Assembly (NCBI RefSeq): GCF_009861525.1
Contig: NZ_WVHL01000005.1
Coordinates: 2,604,001-2,668,000, forward strand
DNA from: Pseudomonas sp. LD120
GTDB taxonomy: Bacteria; Pseudomonadota; Gammaproteobacteria; Pseudomonadales; Pseudomonadaceae
Direction of reading: 5' to 3'
Length of the DNA: 64,000 nucleotides
Part shown: positions 52,643-61,489 of the stretch, in pieces
How the letters are laid out: every line of letters starts with the position of its first letter
Position numbering within the stretch: the stretch's first letter is position 1
Notes under the pieces: model-generated
What the model was told of the DNA's origin: nothing
What the model saw: the letters and a program-made list of their open reading frames with translations, nothing else
Databases searched by the model: none
Program-made: the position numbers and the translations under genes

Positions 52643-53827
52643 ATGCATAACAATAAGAACTGCCAGTACCCTCTGATTCCGGCCCTGCTCGTCGGCCTGT
52701 CGACCCTTGGCCTGGGCACGGTCGCCGAAGCCGAGATCATGCTGTACGACAAGGACCAGACGACCTTTTCTACCGACGGCTACATCAACGCCTTCTACGT
52801 CAACAGCAAGGTCGACCGCGCCGGCGAGCAGTACGACCGGCGTCAGGCGCGGGTGAAGATGGGCTTTCTGCCCAACTACCTGGGCTTCAACATGGGCAAG
52901 CAGGTGGACGACCTCAAGCTCGGCGCCCGGGCCTCGTTCTGGGTGACCATCAACGACAGCGAGACCAACGGTACCGACACCGCCATCGACGTGCGCCAGT
53001 TCTATGGCACCGTGGCCAACCCGGAGTGGGGCGAGGTGCTGATCGGCAAGGACTTCGGCCTGTTCGCCCGTTCCAACATCCTGCTCGATGAAATGCTCGC
53101 CGGGTACGGCCAGGTCAGCGACAGCCTGGGGCTGGTGGACGGCGGCGGGGTGTCGTTCGGCAACATCGGCAGCGGTTACCCCTATCCCTTTCCGTCGTCG
53201 CAGATCACTTACCGCAGCCCGGTGATGGACGGCCTGCGGGTGGCGGTGGGCATCCTCGACCCGGTGGACACCAATGACAGCAGCGCCCTGGGCAAGGCCT
53301 ACCAGAAGAACCCGCGCACCGAGAGCGAGATCACCTACCAGTTCGACCTGGGCGGGGCCACGTTCTACAGCTGGCTCAACGGCAGCTACCAGACCTCCGA
53401 CAACACCGACCCCAACGTGCAGTCGGTGACCTCCAAGGGCCTGGGCTATGGCCTGCAGGCGAAGATGGGCGGGTTGTCGCTGACCGGTTCCGGGTTCCAG
53501 GCCAAGGGCATCAATCCGTTCTTCACCAACAATGCCGGCGAGGCCACCCTGCGCAATGTCGACAGCAAGGGCTACCTGCTGCAGGGCTCGTACAAGCTAG
53601 GCAAGAACCGCCTGGCGCTGTCCTACGGCAAGACCCGTGACGACGGCAACGGCGTGGTCGGCAGCGGCGCCGACTACCAGACCCGGGGCGTGGCGCTGTT
53701 CCACGACATCAACGACAACCTCAAGCTGGTGGCCGAGTACAACCAGTTCGAGATCGACGGCCACCACACCACCGCGCAGAACGAAAACACCGACACCTTC
53801 GCCGTGGGTGCCGTGCTGACCTGGTAA
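52643..53827 (+). CDS. Outer-membrane porin (general Gram-negative porin type)
   Basis: 394 residues, GGAG before the ATG. It has a signal peptide to about residue 31 (...GTVAEAEI) and a beta-rich body of a 16-strand type porin (DGYINAFYVNS; GRASFWVTIND; ending AVGAVLTW with terminal aromatic). The substrate is unknown. It lies between the D-lysine cluster and the PQQ regulator cluster and could serve either. Confidence 0.83.
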   Translation: MHNNKNCQYPLIPALLVGLSTLGLGTVAEAEIMLYDKDQTTFSTDGYINAFYVNSKVDRAGEQYDRRQARVKMGFLPNYLGFNMGKQVDDLKLGARASFWVTINDSETNGTDTAIDVRQFYGTVANPEWGEVLIGKDFGLFARSNILLDEMLAGYGQVSDSLGLVDGGGVSFGNIGSGYPYPFPSSQITYRSPVMDGLRVAVGILDPVDTNDSSALGKAYQKNPRTESEITYQFDLGGATFYSWLNGSYQTSDNTDPNVQSVTSKGLGYGLQAKMGGLSLTGSGFQAKGINPFFTNNAGEATLRNVDSKGYLLQGSYKLGKNRLALSYGKTRDDGNGVVGSGADYQTRGVALFHDINDNLKLVAEYNQFEIDGHHTTAQNENTDTFAVGAVLTW

Positions 53828-53911
53828 CCCCAGCGCCGGCCCTGGCGTGCGCATCGCGCTCGGGTCGGCGCCCCGTATTCCCCGCCTATTTTCCGCAACG
53901 GCGCCTTCCCC

Positions 53912-53993
53912 GTAGGAGCCGGCTTGCCGGCAAATAGGCCCGCCAGCCTTGCACCAAACCGGCCGACGCTTTCGCTGGCAAGCCAGCGCCTAC
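53912..53993. repeat. REPIN, copy 1
   Basis: GTAGGAGCCGGCTTGCCGGC at the left and an inverted GCTGGCAAGCCAGCGCCTAC at the right, 82 bp overall. Confidence 0.88.
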
Positions 53994-54044
53994 GGAGGTG
54001 GCGCGCCGCATTCCCGGCCTATTTTCCGCATTGGCGCCTTCCCT

Positions 54045-54126
54045 GTAGGAGCCGGCTTGTTCGGCGAAGCGGCCCGCAGCCTTGCCCCGGCCCGGCCGAC
54101 GCCTTCGCTGGCAAGCCAGCACCTAC
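54045..54126. repeat. REPIN, copy 2
   Basis: The same arrangement 133 bp further on; the left palindrome arm is altered (GGCTTGTTCGGCG). Flanking linker sequence is also duplicated. Confidence 0.88.
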
Positions 54127-54222
54127 GCCCATGGAACCGGCTACCCGCTACCCAAGTAGCATTCGTGCCCCGGGGCCGGCTTCGTACACTCAGTGCTCAG
54201 ACAACCCGCGCCGGAGGCGACG

Positions 54223-55386
54223 ATGCAGCAAGCCCAGAGCGAGGGCGTGGTCAGTGCCATGTCCCAGGCGGTCGATCCGCAGCAGGTGGCACAGGATTTG
54301 GCCAGCCAGTTGCTGCATCCGCACCTGGGCTTCGTGCTGTTCTTCTGTTCCGCCGAATACCCCCTGCAGACCCTGGGCCCGGCCTTGCAGCAGAGTTTTG
54401 GCGGCATCCCCCTGGTGGGCTGCACCAGCGCCGGGGAAATCACCCCGTTGGGCTACGGGCGCAATTGCGTGACCGCCATCGGTTTCGATCACCGGCACTT
54501 TTCCATCGCCGCCGAACTGATCGATCAGATGGAGCACTTCAGCCTGATCGACGCCCAGCAGATGGTCGAACGCCTGGTGGGGGATTGCCGCAGCAACACC
54601 CTGGCGCCGATCAAGGGCAACAGCTTCGCCCTGACCTTGCTGGACGGTTTGTCGAGCCGCGAAGAAATGGTGCTGGCCGCCCTCAGCGCGGCCCTGGGGG
54701 ACATTCCCCATTTCGGCGGTTCGGCCGGCGATGACAATTACCTGACCCACACCCACGTGTACTTTGGCGGCGAGTTCCACAGCGGCGCGGCGGTGGTGGT
54801 GCTGGTCAACACCTGGCTGGATTTCGAGGTGTTCACCACTCACCACATCCTGCCCCGGGAAGAAAAGCTGGTGGTCACCGGCGCCGACAGCGCCTTGCGC
54901 CGGGTCTATGAACTGAACGCCGAACCGGCCGCCGAGGAGTACGCGCGGCTGATCGGCGTGCCCCTGGATCAGCTCGACCACCGGGTGTTCGCCGCCCACC
55001 CGCTGGCGGTGCGGATCAATCAGCATTACTACGTGCGTGCGGTGCAGCAGGTGCACCCGGACCTGAGCCTGAGTTTTTATTGCGCGGTGGAGAACGGCAT
55101 CGTCCTCACCGCCATGACCCCCGGCCCCTTGCTGCCCAACCTGCAACAGCTGTTCGACGGCTTGCAGCAGCGCCTGGGCGGGCTGTTGCTGACCATCGGT
55201 TGCGACTGCTTCCTGCGCCGCCTGGAGCTGGAGGATCGCGGCAGCCTGGAGCAGATCGGCGCCTTTTTGCGGGAACAACGGGTGATGGGTTTCAACACCT
55301 ACGGAGAACAGTTCAATGGCATGCACATCAACCAGACCTTCACCGGGGTCGCCATTGCCCGCAGTCGAACTCCGGCCCGCCGCTGA
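54223..55386 (+). CDS. FIST-domain sensory protein
   Basis: 387 residues from ATG 54223 (GGAGG upstream). It contains a FIST N domain (about 30-220: VLFFCSAEYPLQTLGPAL...GGIPLVGCTSAGEI; GGSAGDDNY) and FIST C domain (about 225-370). These bind small ligands and signal to kinases. The end overlaps the start of the histidine-kinase gene, which suggests a coupled sensor pair. In P. aeruginosa a similar gene lies between ercS' and erbR as I recall. Confidence 0.85.
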   Translation: MQQAQSEGVVSAMSQAVDPQQVAQDLASQLLHPHLGFVLFFCSAEYPLQTLGPALQQSFGGIPLVGCTSAGEITPLGYGRNCVTAIGFDHRHFSIAAELIDQMEHFSLIDAQQMVERLVGDCRSNTLAPIKGNSFALTLLDGLSSREEMVLAALSAALGDIPHFGGSAGDDNYLTHTHVYFGGEFHSGAAVVVLVNTWLDFEVFTTHHILPREEKLVVTGADSALRRVYELNAEPAAEEYARLIGVPLDQLDHRVFAAHPLAVRINQHYYVRAVQQVHPDLSLSFYCAVENGIVLTAMTPGPLLPNLQQLFDGLQQRLGGLLLTIGCDCFLRRLELEDRGSLEQIGAFLREQRVMGFNTYGEQFNGMHINQTFTGVAIARSRTPARR

Positions 55387-57952
55387 GCTGCAAGCGCAGC
55401 TCGACTGCCTGCAGCGCGAGAACCGCAAGCTGCGGCGGATCAACGAGGCGCTGATCGAGCGGGTCGAATCCGGCGCCACCCGGGGCAACGACCCTTACGC
55501 GGCGTTCCAACATTCGGTGGTGCTGGCCGAGCAGGTGCGCGAACGCACCGACGCGCTGAACCAGGCCATGGCCGAGCTCAAGGCCGGCAACCATTTGCTC
55601 AGCGAAGCGCGGCTGCGGGCCGAGACGGCCCACCAGCACCTGATCGACGCCATCGAAAGCATTTCCGACGCCTTTGTACTGTTCGACCAGGAGCAGCGCA
55701 TCGTCCTGTTCAATAGCCGCTTCCGCGCCTTCTGGCGCCACAGCCGGGTGCGGATCATGGCCGGCATGCGCCTCTCGGAAGTGCGCCGGCTGATGACCAG
55801 CACCGGATTGTTCAGCGAAGAGCCGCGCAGCGCCAGCGACGAACAACCGCTGTATCGCCTGCACAATGGCCGCTGGTTGCAGGTCAGCGAACGGCCGACC
55901 CGGGAAGGCGGGCGGGTGATCCTGTTCACCGACATCACCGAGGTCAAGCACAGCGAAACCCTGCGTCGGGAACAGGCGGTGGCGCAAAAGTCCCACCTGC
56001 TGCAACGGGCGGTGGACAACCTGTCCCAGGGCGTGGCCATGGTCAGCGCCGAGGGCATTCTCGAACTGTGGAACCGGCGCTTTCTGGAGCTCAGCGGGCT
56101 GGCCCCGGTGGCCGCGCACCGCTTGTTTGCCGAGGTCATCGGCGACAGCGAGCTGAGCCTGCTGACCCCCGCCAGCCGCGACTTCAATGGCCGGGTGATC
56201 CATGAATGCGAGCAGCGTTTGAGCGACGGCCGGGTGTTGGAGATTCGCACCCATCCGCTGCCCACCGGCGGCTTCGTCAATACCTTCACCGACATCACCG
56301 AGCGTTACCAGCACGCTGAGGCCCTGAGCGAAAGCGAGCGCTGGATCCGCCTGATCACCGACCATGTGCCGGCACTGATCGCCTACCTGAATGCCGATCT
56401 GGTGTACGAGTTCACCAACAAGGTCTACGAGGAATGGTACTGCTGGCCGCGCGGCGTGATGCTTGGCCAGAGCCTGCGCGAGGTGCACAGCGAACAGCAC
56501 TACCGGCGCCTGGAAAGCTATGTGGAACGGGCCCTGGCCGGGGAGAGCGTGACCTTCGAATTCGCCGAAACCAACATCAACAACCAGGAGCGCTACATGC
56601 TGCGCTCCTACGTGCCCAACCGCCTGGCCAATGGCGAAGTGGTGGGGATCTTCGTGCTGATCCGCGACATCACCGAGCGCCGGCGCACTGCCGAGGCCTT
56701 GCATCAGGCCTACCAGAACCTGGAGCTGCGGGTGCGCGAACGCACCGCCGAACTGACCACCCTCAACCAGCAACTGCTGCGCGAGATCGAAGAGCGCAGC
56801 CGGGTCGAATCGCGGCTGCGCGAGGCCAAGGCCGAGGCCGAACGGGCCAACCTGTCGAAGACCAAGTTCCTCGCCGCGGTCAGCCATGACCTGCTGCAAC
56901 CCCTGAACGCCGCGCGGCTGTTCACCAGCGCCTTGCTGGAGCGTCGCGACCCCCAGGCCAGCAGCGCCCTGGTGCGCAATGTCAGCAACTCCCTGGAAGA
57001 CGTGGAAAACCTGCTGGGCACCCTGGTGGACATTTCCAAGCTCGACGCCGGGGTGATCAAGGCCGATATCGCGCCCTTTGCCTTGAGCGAGCTGCTGGAA
57101 AACCTCGCCGCCGAGTACGCCCAAGTGGCCCGCAGCGAGGGCCTGGAACTGCACTTTGTGGCCTGCTCGGCCCTGGTGCGCAGCGACATCCAGCTGCTGG
57201 CGCGGATCCTGCGCAACCTGTTGAGCAACGCCATCCGCTACACCCGCCAGGGCCGCGTGGTGCTGGGCTGCCGGCGCCAGGGGCACTGGCTGTCGATCGA
57301 AGTCTGGGACAGCGGCATGGGCATCGCCGCCGAACGCCTGGAGGAAATCTTCCAGGAGTTCAAACGTGGTGAAGAACAGCGCCCGGACCAGGATCGCGGC
57401 CTGGGCCTGGGGCTGGCCATCGTCGAGAAGATTGCCGGGATCCTCGGCCACCGCATCGGCGTGCGCTCCTGGCCGGGGCGCGGTTCGGTGTTCAGCGTGC
57501 AGGTGCCGATCAGCGCCAGCGCACCCTTGCCGGCACCGCGCCTGGAACTGGGTGACGCTTTGCTGGAACGTTTGCACGGCGCGCGGATTTGGGTGCTGGA
57601 TAACGACGCGGCGATCTGCGCCGGCATGCGCACCCTGCTCGAAGGCTGGGGCTGCCAGGTGATCACCGCCTTGTCCGAAGAAGACCTGGCGCGCCAGGTC
57701 GACGACTACCGCGCCGAGGCCGACCTGCTGATTGCCGACTACCACCTGGACCAGCAACAGAACGGCATCGATGCGGTAGCGCGGATCAACGCCCGGCGCG
57801 CCCTGGCGCTCCCGGCGATGATGATCACCGCCAACTACAGCAACGAGCTCAAACAGCAACTGCGGCAGCTGGGCCACACCCTGATGCACAAACCGGTGCG
57901 GCCGATGAAACTCAAGACCGCCATCAGCCACCTGCTGATGCCCCCCGTGTAG
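55316..57952 (+). CDS. Multi-PAS hybrid histidine kinase, ErcS'/NahK-like
   Basis: Up to 878 residues; the start may be ATG 55316 or TTG 55355 (GGGG upstream). Order: coiled coil (about 20-100), PAS domains near 105-210, 230-330 and 345-460, a second coiled coil, HisKA with H524 (AVSHDLLQPLN), HATPase (GLGLGLAIVEKIAGILG), and a C-terminal receiver with D808 (LLIADYHLDQQQNGID). No membrane segment, so it senses in the cytoplasm. It overlaps the FIST gene. The TAG stop is the first base triplet of the 185-bp repeat that follows. Confidence 0.87.
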   Translation: MACTSTRPSPGSPLPAVELRPAAELQAQLDCLQRENRKLRRINEALIERVESGATRGNDPYAAFQHSVVLAEQVRERTDALNQAMAELKAGNHLLSEARLRAETAHQHLIDAIESISDAFVLFDQEQRIVLFNSRFRAFWRHSRVRIMAGMRLSEVRRLMTSTGLFSEEPRSASDEQPLYRLHNGRWLQVSERPTREGGRVILFTDITEVKHSETLRREQAVAQKSHLLQRAVDNLSQGVAMVSAEGILELWNRRFLELSGLAPVAAHRLFAEVIGDSELSLLTPASRDFNGRVIHECEQRLSDGRVLEIRTHPLPTGGFVNTFTDITERYQHAEALSESERWIRLITDHVPALIAYLNADLVYEFTNKVYEEWYCWPRGVMLGQSLREVHSEQHYRRLESYVERALAGESVTFEFAETNINNQERYMLRSYVPNRLANGEVVGIFVLIRDITERRRTAEALHQAYQNLELRVRERTAELTTLNQQLLREIEERSRVESRLREAKAEAERANLSKTKFLAAVSHDLLQPLNAARLFTSALLERRDPQASSALVRNVSNSLEDVENLLGTLVDISKLDAGVIKADIAPFALSELLENLAAEYAQVARSEGLELHFVACSALVRSDIQLLARILRNLLSNAIRYTRQGRVVLGCRRQGHWLSIEVWDSGMGIAAERLEEIFQEFKRGEEQRPDQDRGLGLGLAIVEKIAGILGHRIGVRSWPGRGSVFSVQVPISASAPLPAPRLELGDALLERLHGARIWVLDNDAAICAGMRTLLEGWGCQVITALSEEDLARQVDDYRAEADLLIADYHLDQQQNGIDAVARINARRALALPAMMITANYSNELKQQLRQLGHTLMHKPVRPMKLKTAISHLLMPPV

Positions 57953-58128
57953 CCACTGCCGCAGGCTGCGCAGGAGACGCCAACCCTGGCAGCGCGGTCT
58001 ATCAGAACAACTCGCGTAGTTCGATTCAGCGCCCTGGCGTTGGTCGCAATGAATGCGCCGGTCTTCGGATCACTGGAAGGGCCTTCGACCCTTGTCGCAG
58101 CCTCGCCGAAGGCTCGGCAGCGGCTACA
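57949..58128. repeat. 185-bp repeat, copy 1
   Basis: It begins TGTAGCCACTGCCGCAGGCT and ends with inverted GGCTCGGCAGCGGCTACA. Nearly identical to copy 2, which starts 30 bp after it ends. It supplies the histidine-kinase stop codon. Confidence 0.92.
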
Positions 58129-58158
58129 GGAATTGCAGGGCGGGCGCTGAAGGCTTCG

Positions 58159-58339
58159 TGTAGCCGCTGCCGCAGGCTGCGCAGGAGACGCCAACCCTGG
58201 CAGCGCGGTCTACCAGAACAACTCGCGTAGTTCGATTCAGCGCCCTGGCGTTGGTCGCAATGAATGCGCCGGTCTTCGGACCGCTGGAAGGGCCTTCGGC
58301 CCTTGTCGCAGCCTCGCCAAAGGCTCGGCAGCGGCTACA
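58159..58339. repeat. 185-bp repeat, copy 2
   Basis: Tandem copy of 57949-58128, with only a handful of differences by eye. It ends 5 bases before the response-regulator stop codon. Confidence 0.92.
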
Positions 58340-58344
58340 GAGGG

Positions 58345-59010
58345 TTAGCGGCGCAGGTAGGCGCCGAAGTCGATATCCCCGGCACTCAGGATCGCTTGCA
58401 CCCGGTTGTGCACGTTGAGCTTGCGCAAAATCGCCGAGACGTGGGCTTTCACGGTGGTTTCGGCAATGTCCAGGGTGTAGGCGATCTGCTTGTTGGATTC
58501 GCCCTTGGTCATGCGTTCCAGCACCAGGAGCTGTTTGCGGGTCAGGGCCTGGAGCAGTTCCGGGGGGAAGCTCGGGGTTTCGCTGCTGCGCCGCCCCGGC
58601 TGGCTTTTCTGGGTGCGGATGATGTCCGGCGGCAGGTACACGTTGCCGTTGAGGATCTGTTCGATGGCCTCGGTCATCTGCGAGCGCGCCGAGGATTTGG
58701 TGATGAAGCCCACGGCGCCGTAGGTGATGGCCTGGAGCACGATCTGCTTGTCCTGCTCGGCGGAGACGATCACCACCGGAATGGTCGGCGCTTCGTTGCG
58801 CAGGGTGATCAGGCCGTTGAGGCCGTGCATACCGGGCATGTTCAGGTCGAGCAGGATCAGGTCCAGATCGTCGTGCTCCTGGGTCAGGGCCAGGGCGCTG
58901 TCCAGGTCGGCGGTTTCCATCACCTCACTGCCGGGAAATCCGTCGCTGATGACGTTGTGGATGGCTTCGCGAAACAGTGGGTGATCGTCGGCTATCAGAA
59001 TTTTATACAT
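58345..59010 (-). CDS. erbR: NarL-type response regulator, ErbR/AgmR-like
   Basis: 221 residues. Receiver domain with D8, D9 and phospho-acceptor D55 (LILLDLNMPG), then LuxR helix-turn-helix (LTRKQLLVLERMTKGESNKQIAYTLDIAETTVKAHVSAILRKL). ErbR/AgmR proteins control PQQ-dependent alcohol oxidation genes. It is convergent with the histidine kinase, its likely partner. Confidence 0.83.
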   Translation of the reverse strand: MYKILIADDHPLFREAIHNVISDGFPGSEVMETADLDSALALTQEHDDLDLILLDLNMPGMHGLNGLITLRNEAPTIPVVIVSAEQDKQIVLQAITYGAVGFITKSSARSQMTEAIEQILNGNVYLPPDIIRTQKSQPGRRSSETPSFPPELLQALTRKQLLVLERMTKGESNKQIAYTLDIAETTVKAHVSAILRKLNVHNRVQAILSAGDIDFGAYLRR

Positions 59011-59056
59011 GGCCTTTCACCTCGTTATTGTGATTGTGCGGGGGCTCTACTGGCGT

Positions 59057-59599
59057 TCAGGGAAAGGCTTCCGGCTGGGCCGCCACCACCGGCAACCCTG
59101 CCGCCTCCCAAGCGTCCAGGCCGTCGCGATACCAATAGATAGTTTTATAGCCCAAGGCCGCGGCGCGTTTTACCGCGTTCCAGCTCAGCCAGCAATCGGC
59201 GCGGCAATAAAAGACCAGCGGTTGTTGCCGGTCACCGGCACTGAGCTGTTGCAGGTAGTGACTGAAGTAGCGTTGCCACTGCGGGCTCAGTTCGCCATCG
59301 CCGGTATTGGCCAGCCAGTGGCTGCCGGGCAGGTTGGCGTGGGGCTCGCTGGCGATGAAGCGGCCTTGCAGCCATTGCCGGCGGTAGACGTCGATCAGCA
59401 GGGGTTTGGGTTGCGTCTGGAGCAGGGCCTGCAAGCCTTGGGTGTCGATGATCTGCGCGGCCTCTACCTGCGTGGGTGTCGGGCTGCGGTAGAGGCGGGT
59501 GCGATAGCCGTCGGCGGAAAACAGCGGAGTCTCGGCGTGGGCCATTCCCAGGGTCAGGCTCAGCGAGAGCAGGGCCAGGGTCTGCAGGGCACGGGGCAT
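59057..59599 (-). CDS. PQQ-dependent catabolism-associated cysteine-tryptophan motif protein (rhodanese-like)
   Basis: 180 residues with a signal peptide to about residue 22 (LGMAHAETP). It has a rhodanese-like fold, and the active loop reads FYCRADCWLSWNAVKRA (C-x3-C-W). Members of this family occur only with quinoprotein alcohol or amine oxidation genes. It is transcribed leftwards behind the ABC genes, after a repeat copy. Confidence 0.82.
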   Translation of the reverse strand: MPRALQTLALLSLSLTLGMAHAETPLFSADGYRTRLYRSPTPTQVEAAQIIDTQGLQALLQTQPKPLLIDVYRRQWLQGRFIASEPHANLPGSHWLANTGDGELSPQWQRYFSHYLQQLSAGDRQQPLVFYCRADCWLSWNAVKRAAALGYKTIYWYRDGLDAWEAAGLPVVAAQPEAFP

Positions 59600-59678
59600 A
59601 AGGGGGTTGTCCTTCTTGTTATGCGCCCATTACATGCCAGGGCGATGGCATTTGTGAATGCGACCATCGACAGCAAAA

Positions 59679-59695
59679 GCAGTACCAAAGTCGTA
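59679..59695. promoter_or_regulatory. Candidate PQQ-regulon operator, copy 1
   Basis: GCAGTACCAAAGTCGTA lies 80-96 bases upstream of the CxxxCW gene start. It matches GCAGTACCAAGGTAGTA at 63764-63780. The likely binder is the NarL-type regulator; this is inference. Confidence 0.5.
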
Positions 59696-59727
59696 GGTTT
59701 TGGCTGGGCGAGGCTCTCGCACTTGTC

Positions 59728-59917
59728 TGTAGCCGCTGCCGCAGGCTGCGCCCGGCTCCGCAGGAGACGCCAGACCTGTCGGCGCGGTCCATCAGGACAA
59801 TCCACGGGCGTCGATGCACCGCCATGGCGTTGGTTGTGATGAATACGCGGGCCTTCAGGTCGCTGGAAGGCCTGCGGCCCTTGTCGCAGCCCCGCCCAAG
59901 GCTCGGCAGCGGCTACA
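59728..59917. repeat. 185-bp repeat, copy 3 (divergent)
   Basis: Same inverted ends (TGTAGCCGCTGCCGCAGGCT; GGCTCGGCAGCGGCTACA) and internal order as copies 1 and 2, with about 10 extra bases and more substitutions. Confidence 0.88.
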
Positions 59918-59939
59918 GAGGCTCTTTATCCGGGGAAAC

Positions 59940-60734
59940 CTAGGCGGTGCTTTTGCGCAGGGCGGCGTGCTGCGGGTTGAAGGTCAGCACCGCCAGCACG
60001 GAGAACACCAGGGTCAGGCCCAGGCACACGGCCAGGGCCAGCAGGTTGAGGCGTTGATACAGGGCAAAGCGCACCAGCTCCACGGCGTGGGTGAAGGGGT
60101 TGAGGGCGCACAGCCAGTACAGCCAGGGGCTGGCTTCGAGCATCTTCCACAGCGGGTACAGCGCCGAGGACAAAAAGAACAACGGGAAGATCACGAAGTT
60201 CATCACCCCGGCAAAGTTCTCCAGCTGGCGGATGGCGTTGGACAGCAGCAGCCCCAGCGCGCTGAGCATCAGCGCCACCAGCAGCAGCGCCGGCAGCGCG
60301 GCCAGCAGGCCCATGGCCGGCGGTTGCACGCCATACAGCCAGGCCACCGTGAGGAAGGCATAGACCTGCAGCAGTGAGATCAATGAGGTGGCCAACAGCT
60401 TGCTGGCGAGCAGGAAGGCCCGGGGCAGGGGGCTGGTGAGCAGCACGCGCATGCTGCCCATTTCCCGGTCGTAGACCATCGACAGCGAACCCTGCATGCC
60501 GTTGAACAGCAGGATCATGCAGGCCAGCCCCGGGACGATGTAGACCTCGTAGGGAATGTAGGTGCTGTAGGGCTCGATGATGGCGATGCCCAGGGCCGCG
60601 CGAAAGCCGGCGGCGAATACCAGTAGCCACAGCAGCGGGCGTACCAGGGCGCTGAGAAAGCGCGTGCGCTGCAGCACGAAGCGCAGCCATTCGCGCAGCA
60701 CGATGCCGCGCAGGCACTGCCAGTAGGCGTTCAT
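59940..60734 (-). CDS. ABC-2 type exporter permease (PQQ-associated)
   Basis: 264 residues from ATG 60734, which overlaps the ATPase stop (ATGA). Six membrane segments; ABC-2 signature in the MVYDREMGSMRVLLTSPLPRAFLLASKLLA region. With the next gene upstream it forms an exporter found in quinoprotein alcohol dehydrogenase clusters. The substrate is unknown. Confidence 0.85.
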   Translation of the reverse strand: MNAYWQCLRGIVLREWLRFVLQRTRFLSALVRPLLWLLVFAAGFRAALGIAIIEPYSTYIPYEVYIVPGLACMILLFNGMQGSLSMVYDREMGSMRVLLTSPLPRAFLLASKLLATSLISLLQVYAFLTVAWLYGVQPPAMGLLAALPALLLVALMLSALGLLLSNAIRQLENFAGVMNFVIFPLFFLSSALYPLWKMLEASPWLYWLCALNPFTHAVELVRFALYQRLNLLALAVCLGLTLVFSVLAVLTFNPQHAALRKSTA

Positions 60735-61489
60735 GCGAGCGGTTCTCCGATCGGGGCCGGGCGTGGCTGGGGATTCTGGGTCAGGCGGGCGAAGGCCGCG
60801 CTCAGGTCGCCGCCCTGTTGCTGGCTGATGGTGCCGGCCACGCCACTGGCCACCAGGCGCCCCTGATGCAGGATCAGTAACTGGTCGTCGGCCTGCACTT
60901 CGTCCAGCAGGTGGGTGGTCCAGAGCACGCTCAGGCGCTGTTCCTGGCACAGCTGGCGAATGTGCCGGTTGAGCGCCAGGCGGCTGGCCGGGTCGAGGCC
61001 GGCGCTGGCTTCGTCGAGCAGCAGCAGGCGCGGTTCGTGCAGCAGGGCGCGGGCGATTTCCACCCGTCGGCGGTGGCCGCCATTGAGGGCGCGCACGCTG
61101 TCCCGGCGCCGCTCGCTCAAGCCCTGGCGCGCCAGTTCGGCGTCGATTCGCGCCTGCCCCTGGCGCCGCGACAAGCCGTGCAGCGCGGCGTGGTAGTGCA
61201 GGTTCTGCTCGACGCTCAGGTCCAGGTCCAGGGTGCTTTGCTGGAACACCACGCCGAGCTGGCGCAGGGCGGCGCGGGCAGCGTTGCGCAGCGAGCAGCC
61301 GCCAACGCGGATGTCGCCCTGTTGCACATCGTAGAGCCTTGTGAGCAGGGCGATCAGGGTCGACTTGCCGGCGCCGTTGGGGCCCAACAGCGCGGCGAAG
61401 CGCCCGGGGGCCAGGCTCAGGCTGACCTGATCGAGGGCCTGGCGCGGGCCGTAGGCGAAGCTCAGCTGACTGACGTCCAGAGCGTTCAT
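60731..61489 (-). CDS. ABC exporter ATPase (PQQ-associated)
   Basis: 252 residues from ATG 61489; the open frame further upstream is a shadow. Walker A LLGPNGAGKSTL, Walker B LLLDEASAGLDP. The signature motif reads LNGGHRRRVEIARAL instead of LSGGQ. Start and stop overlap both neighbours by four bases, so the three genes are tightly coupled. Confidence 0.88.
   Translation of the reverse strand: MNALDVSQLSFAYGPRQALDQVSLSLAPGRFAALLGPNGAGKSTLIALLTRLYDVQQGDIRVGGCSLRNAARAALRQLGVVFQQSTLDLDLSVEQNLHYHAALHGLSRRQGQARIDAELARQGLSERRRDSVRALNGGHRRRVEIARALLHEPRLLLLDEASAGLDPASRLALNRHIRQLCQEQRLSVLWTTHLLDEVQADDQLLILHQGRLVASGVAGTISQQQGGDLSAAFARLTQNPQPRPAPIGEPLA

Larger units (their letters stand above)
53828..54222. 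other. Intergenic region filled by two tandem REPIN units
   Basis: No gene. Two near-identical units of about 133 bp each hold a REPIN and a linker beginning near CCTATTTTCCGCA. Confidence 0.8.
59600..59939. other. Intergenic region with regulator motif and repeat
   Basis: No gene. It holds the candidate regulator motif at 59679-59695 and the third 185-bp repeat. Confidence 0.75.

Noticed and set aside
55340..57931. 863-codon open frame on the minus strand opposite the histidine kinase
   Set aside because: It is a GC-rich shadow frame with Gln/His/Gly-rich composition; the plus-strand kinase has clear domains.
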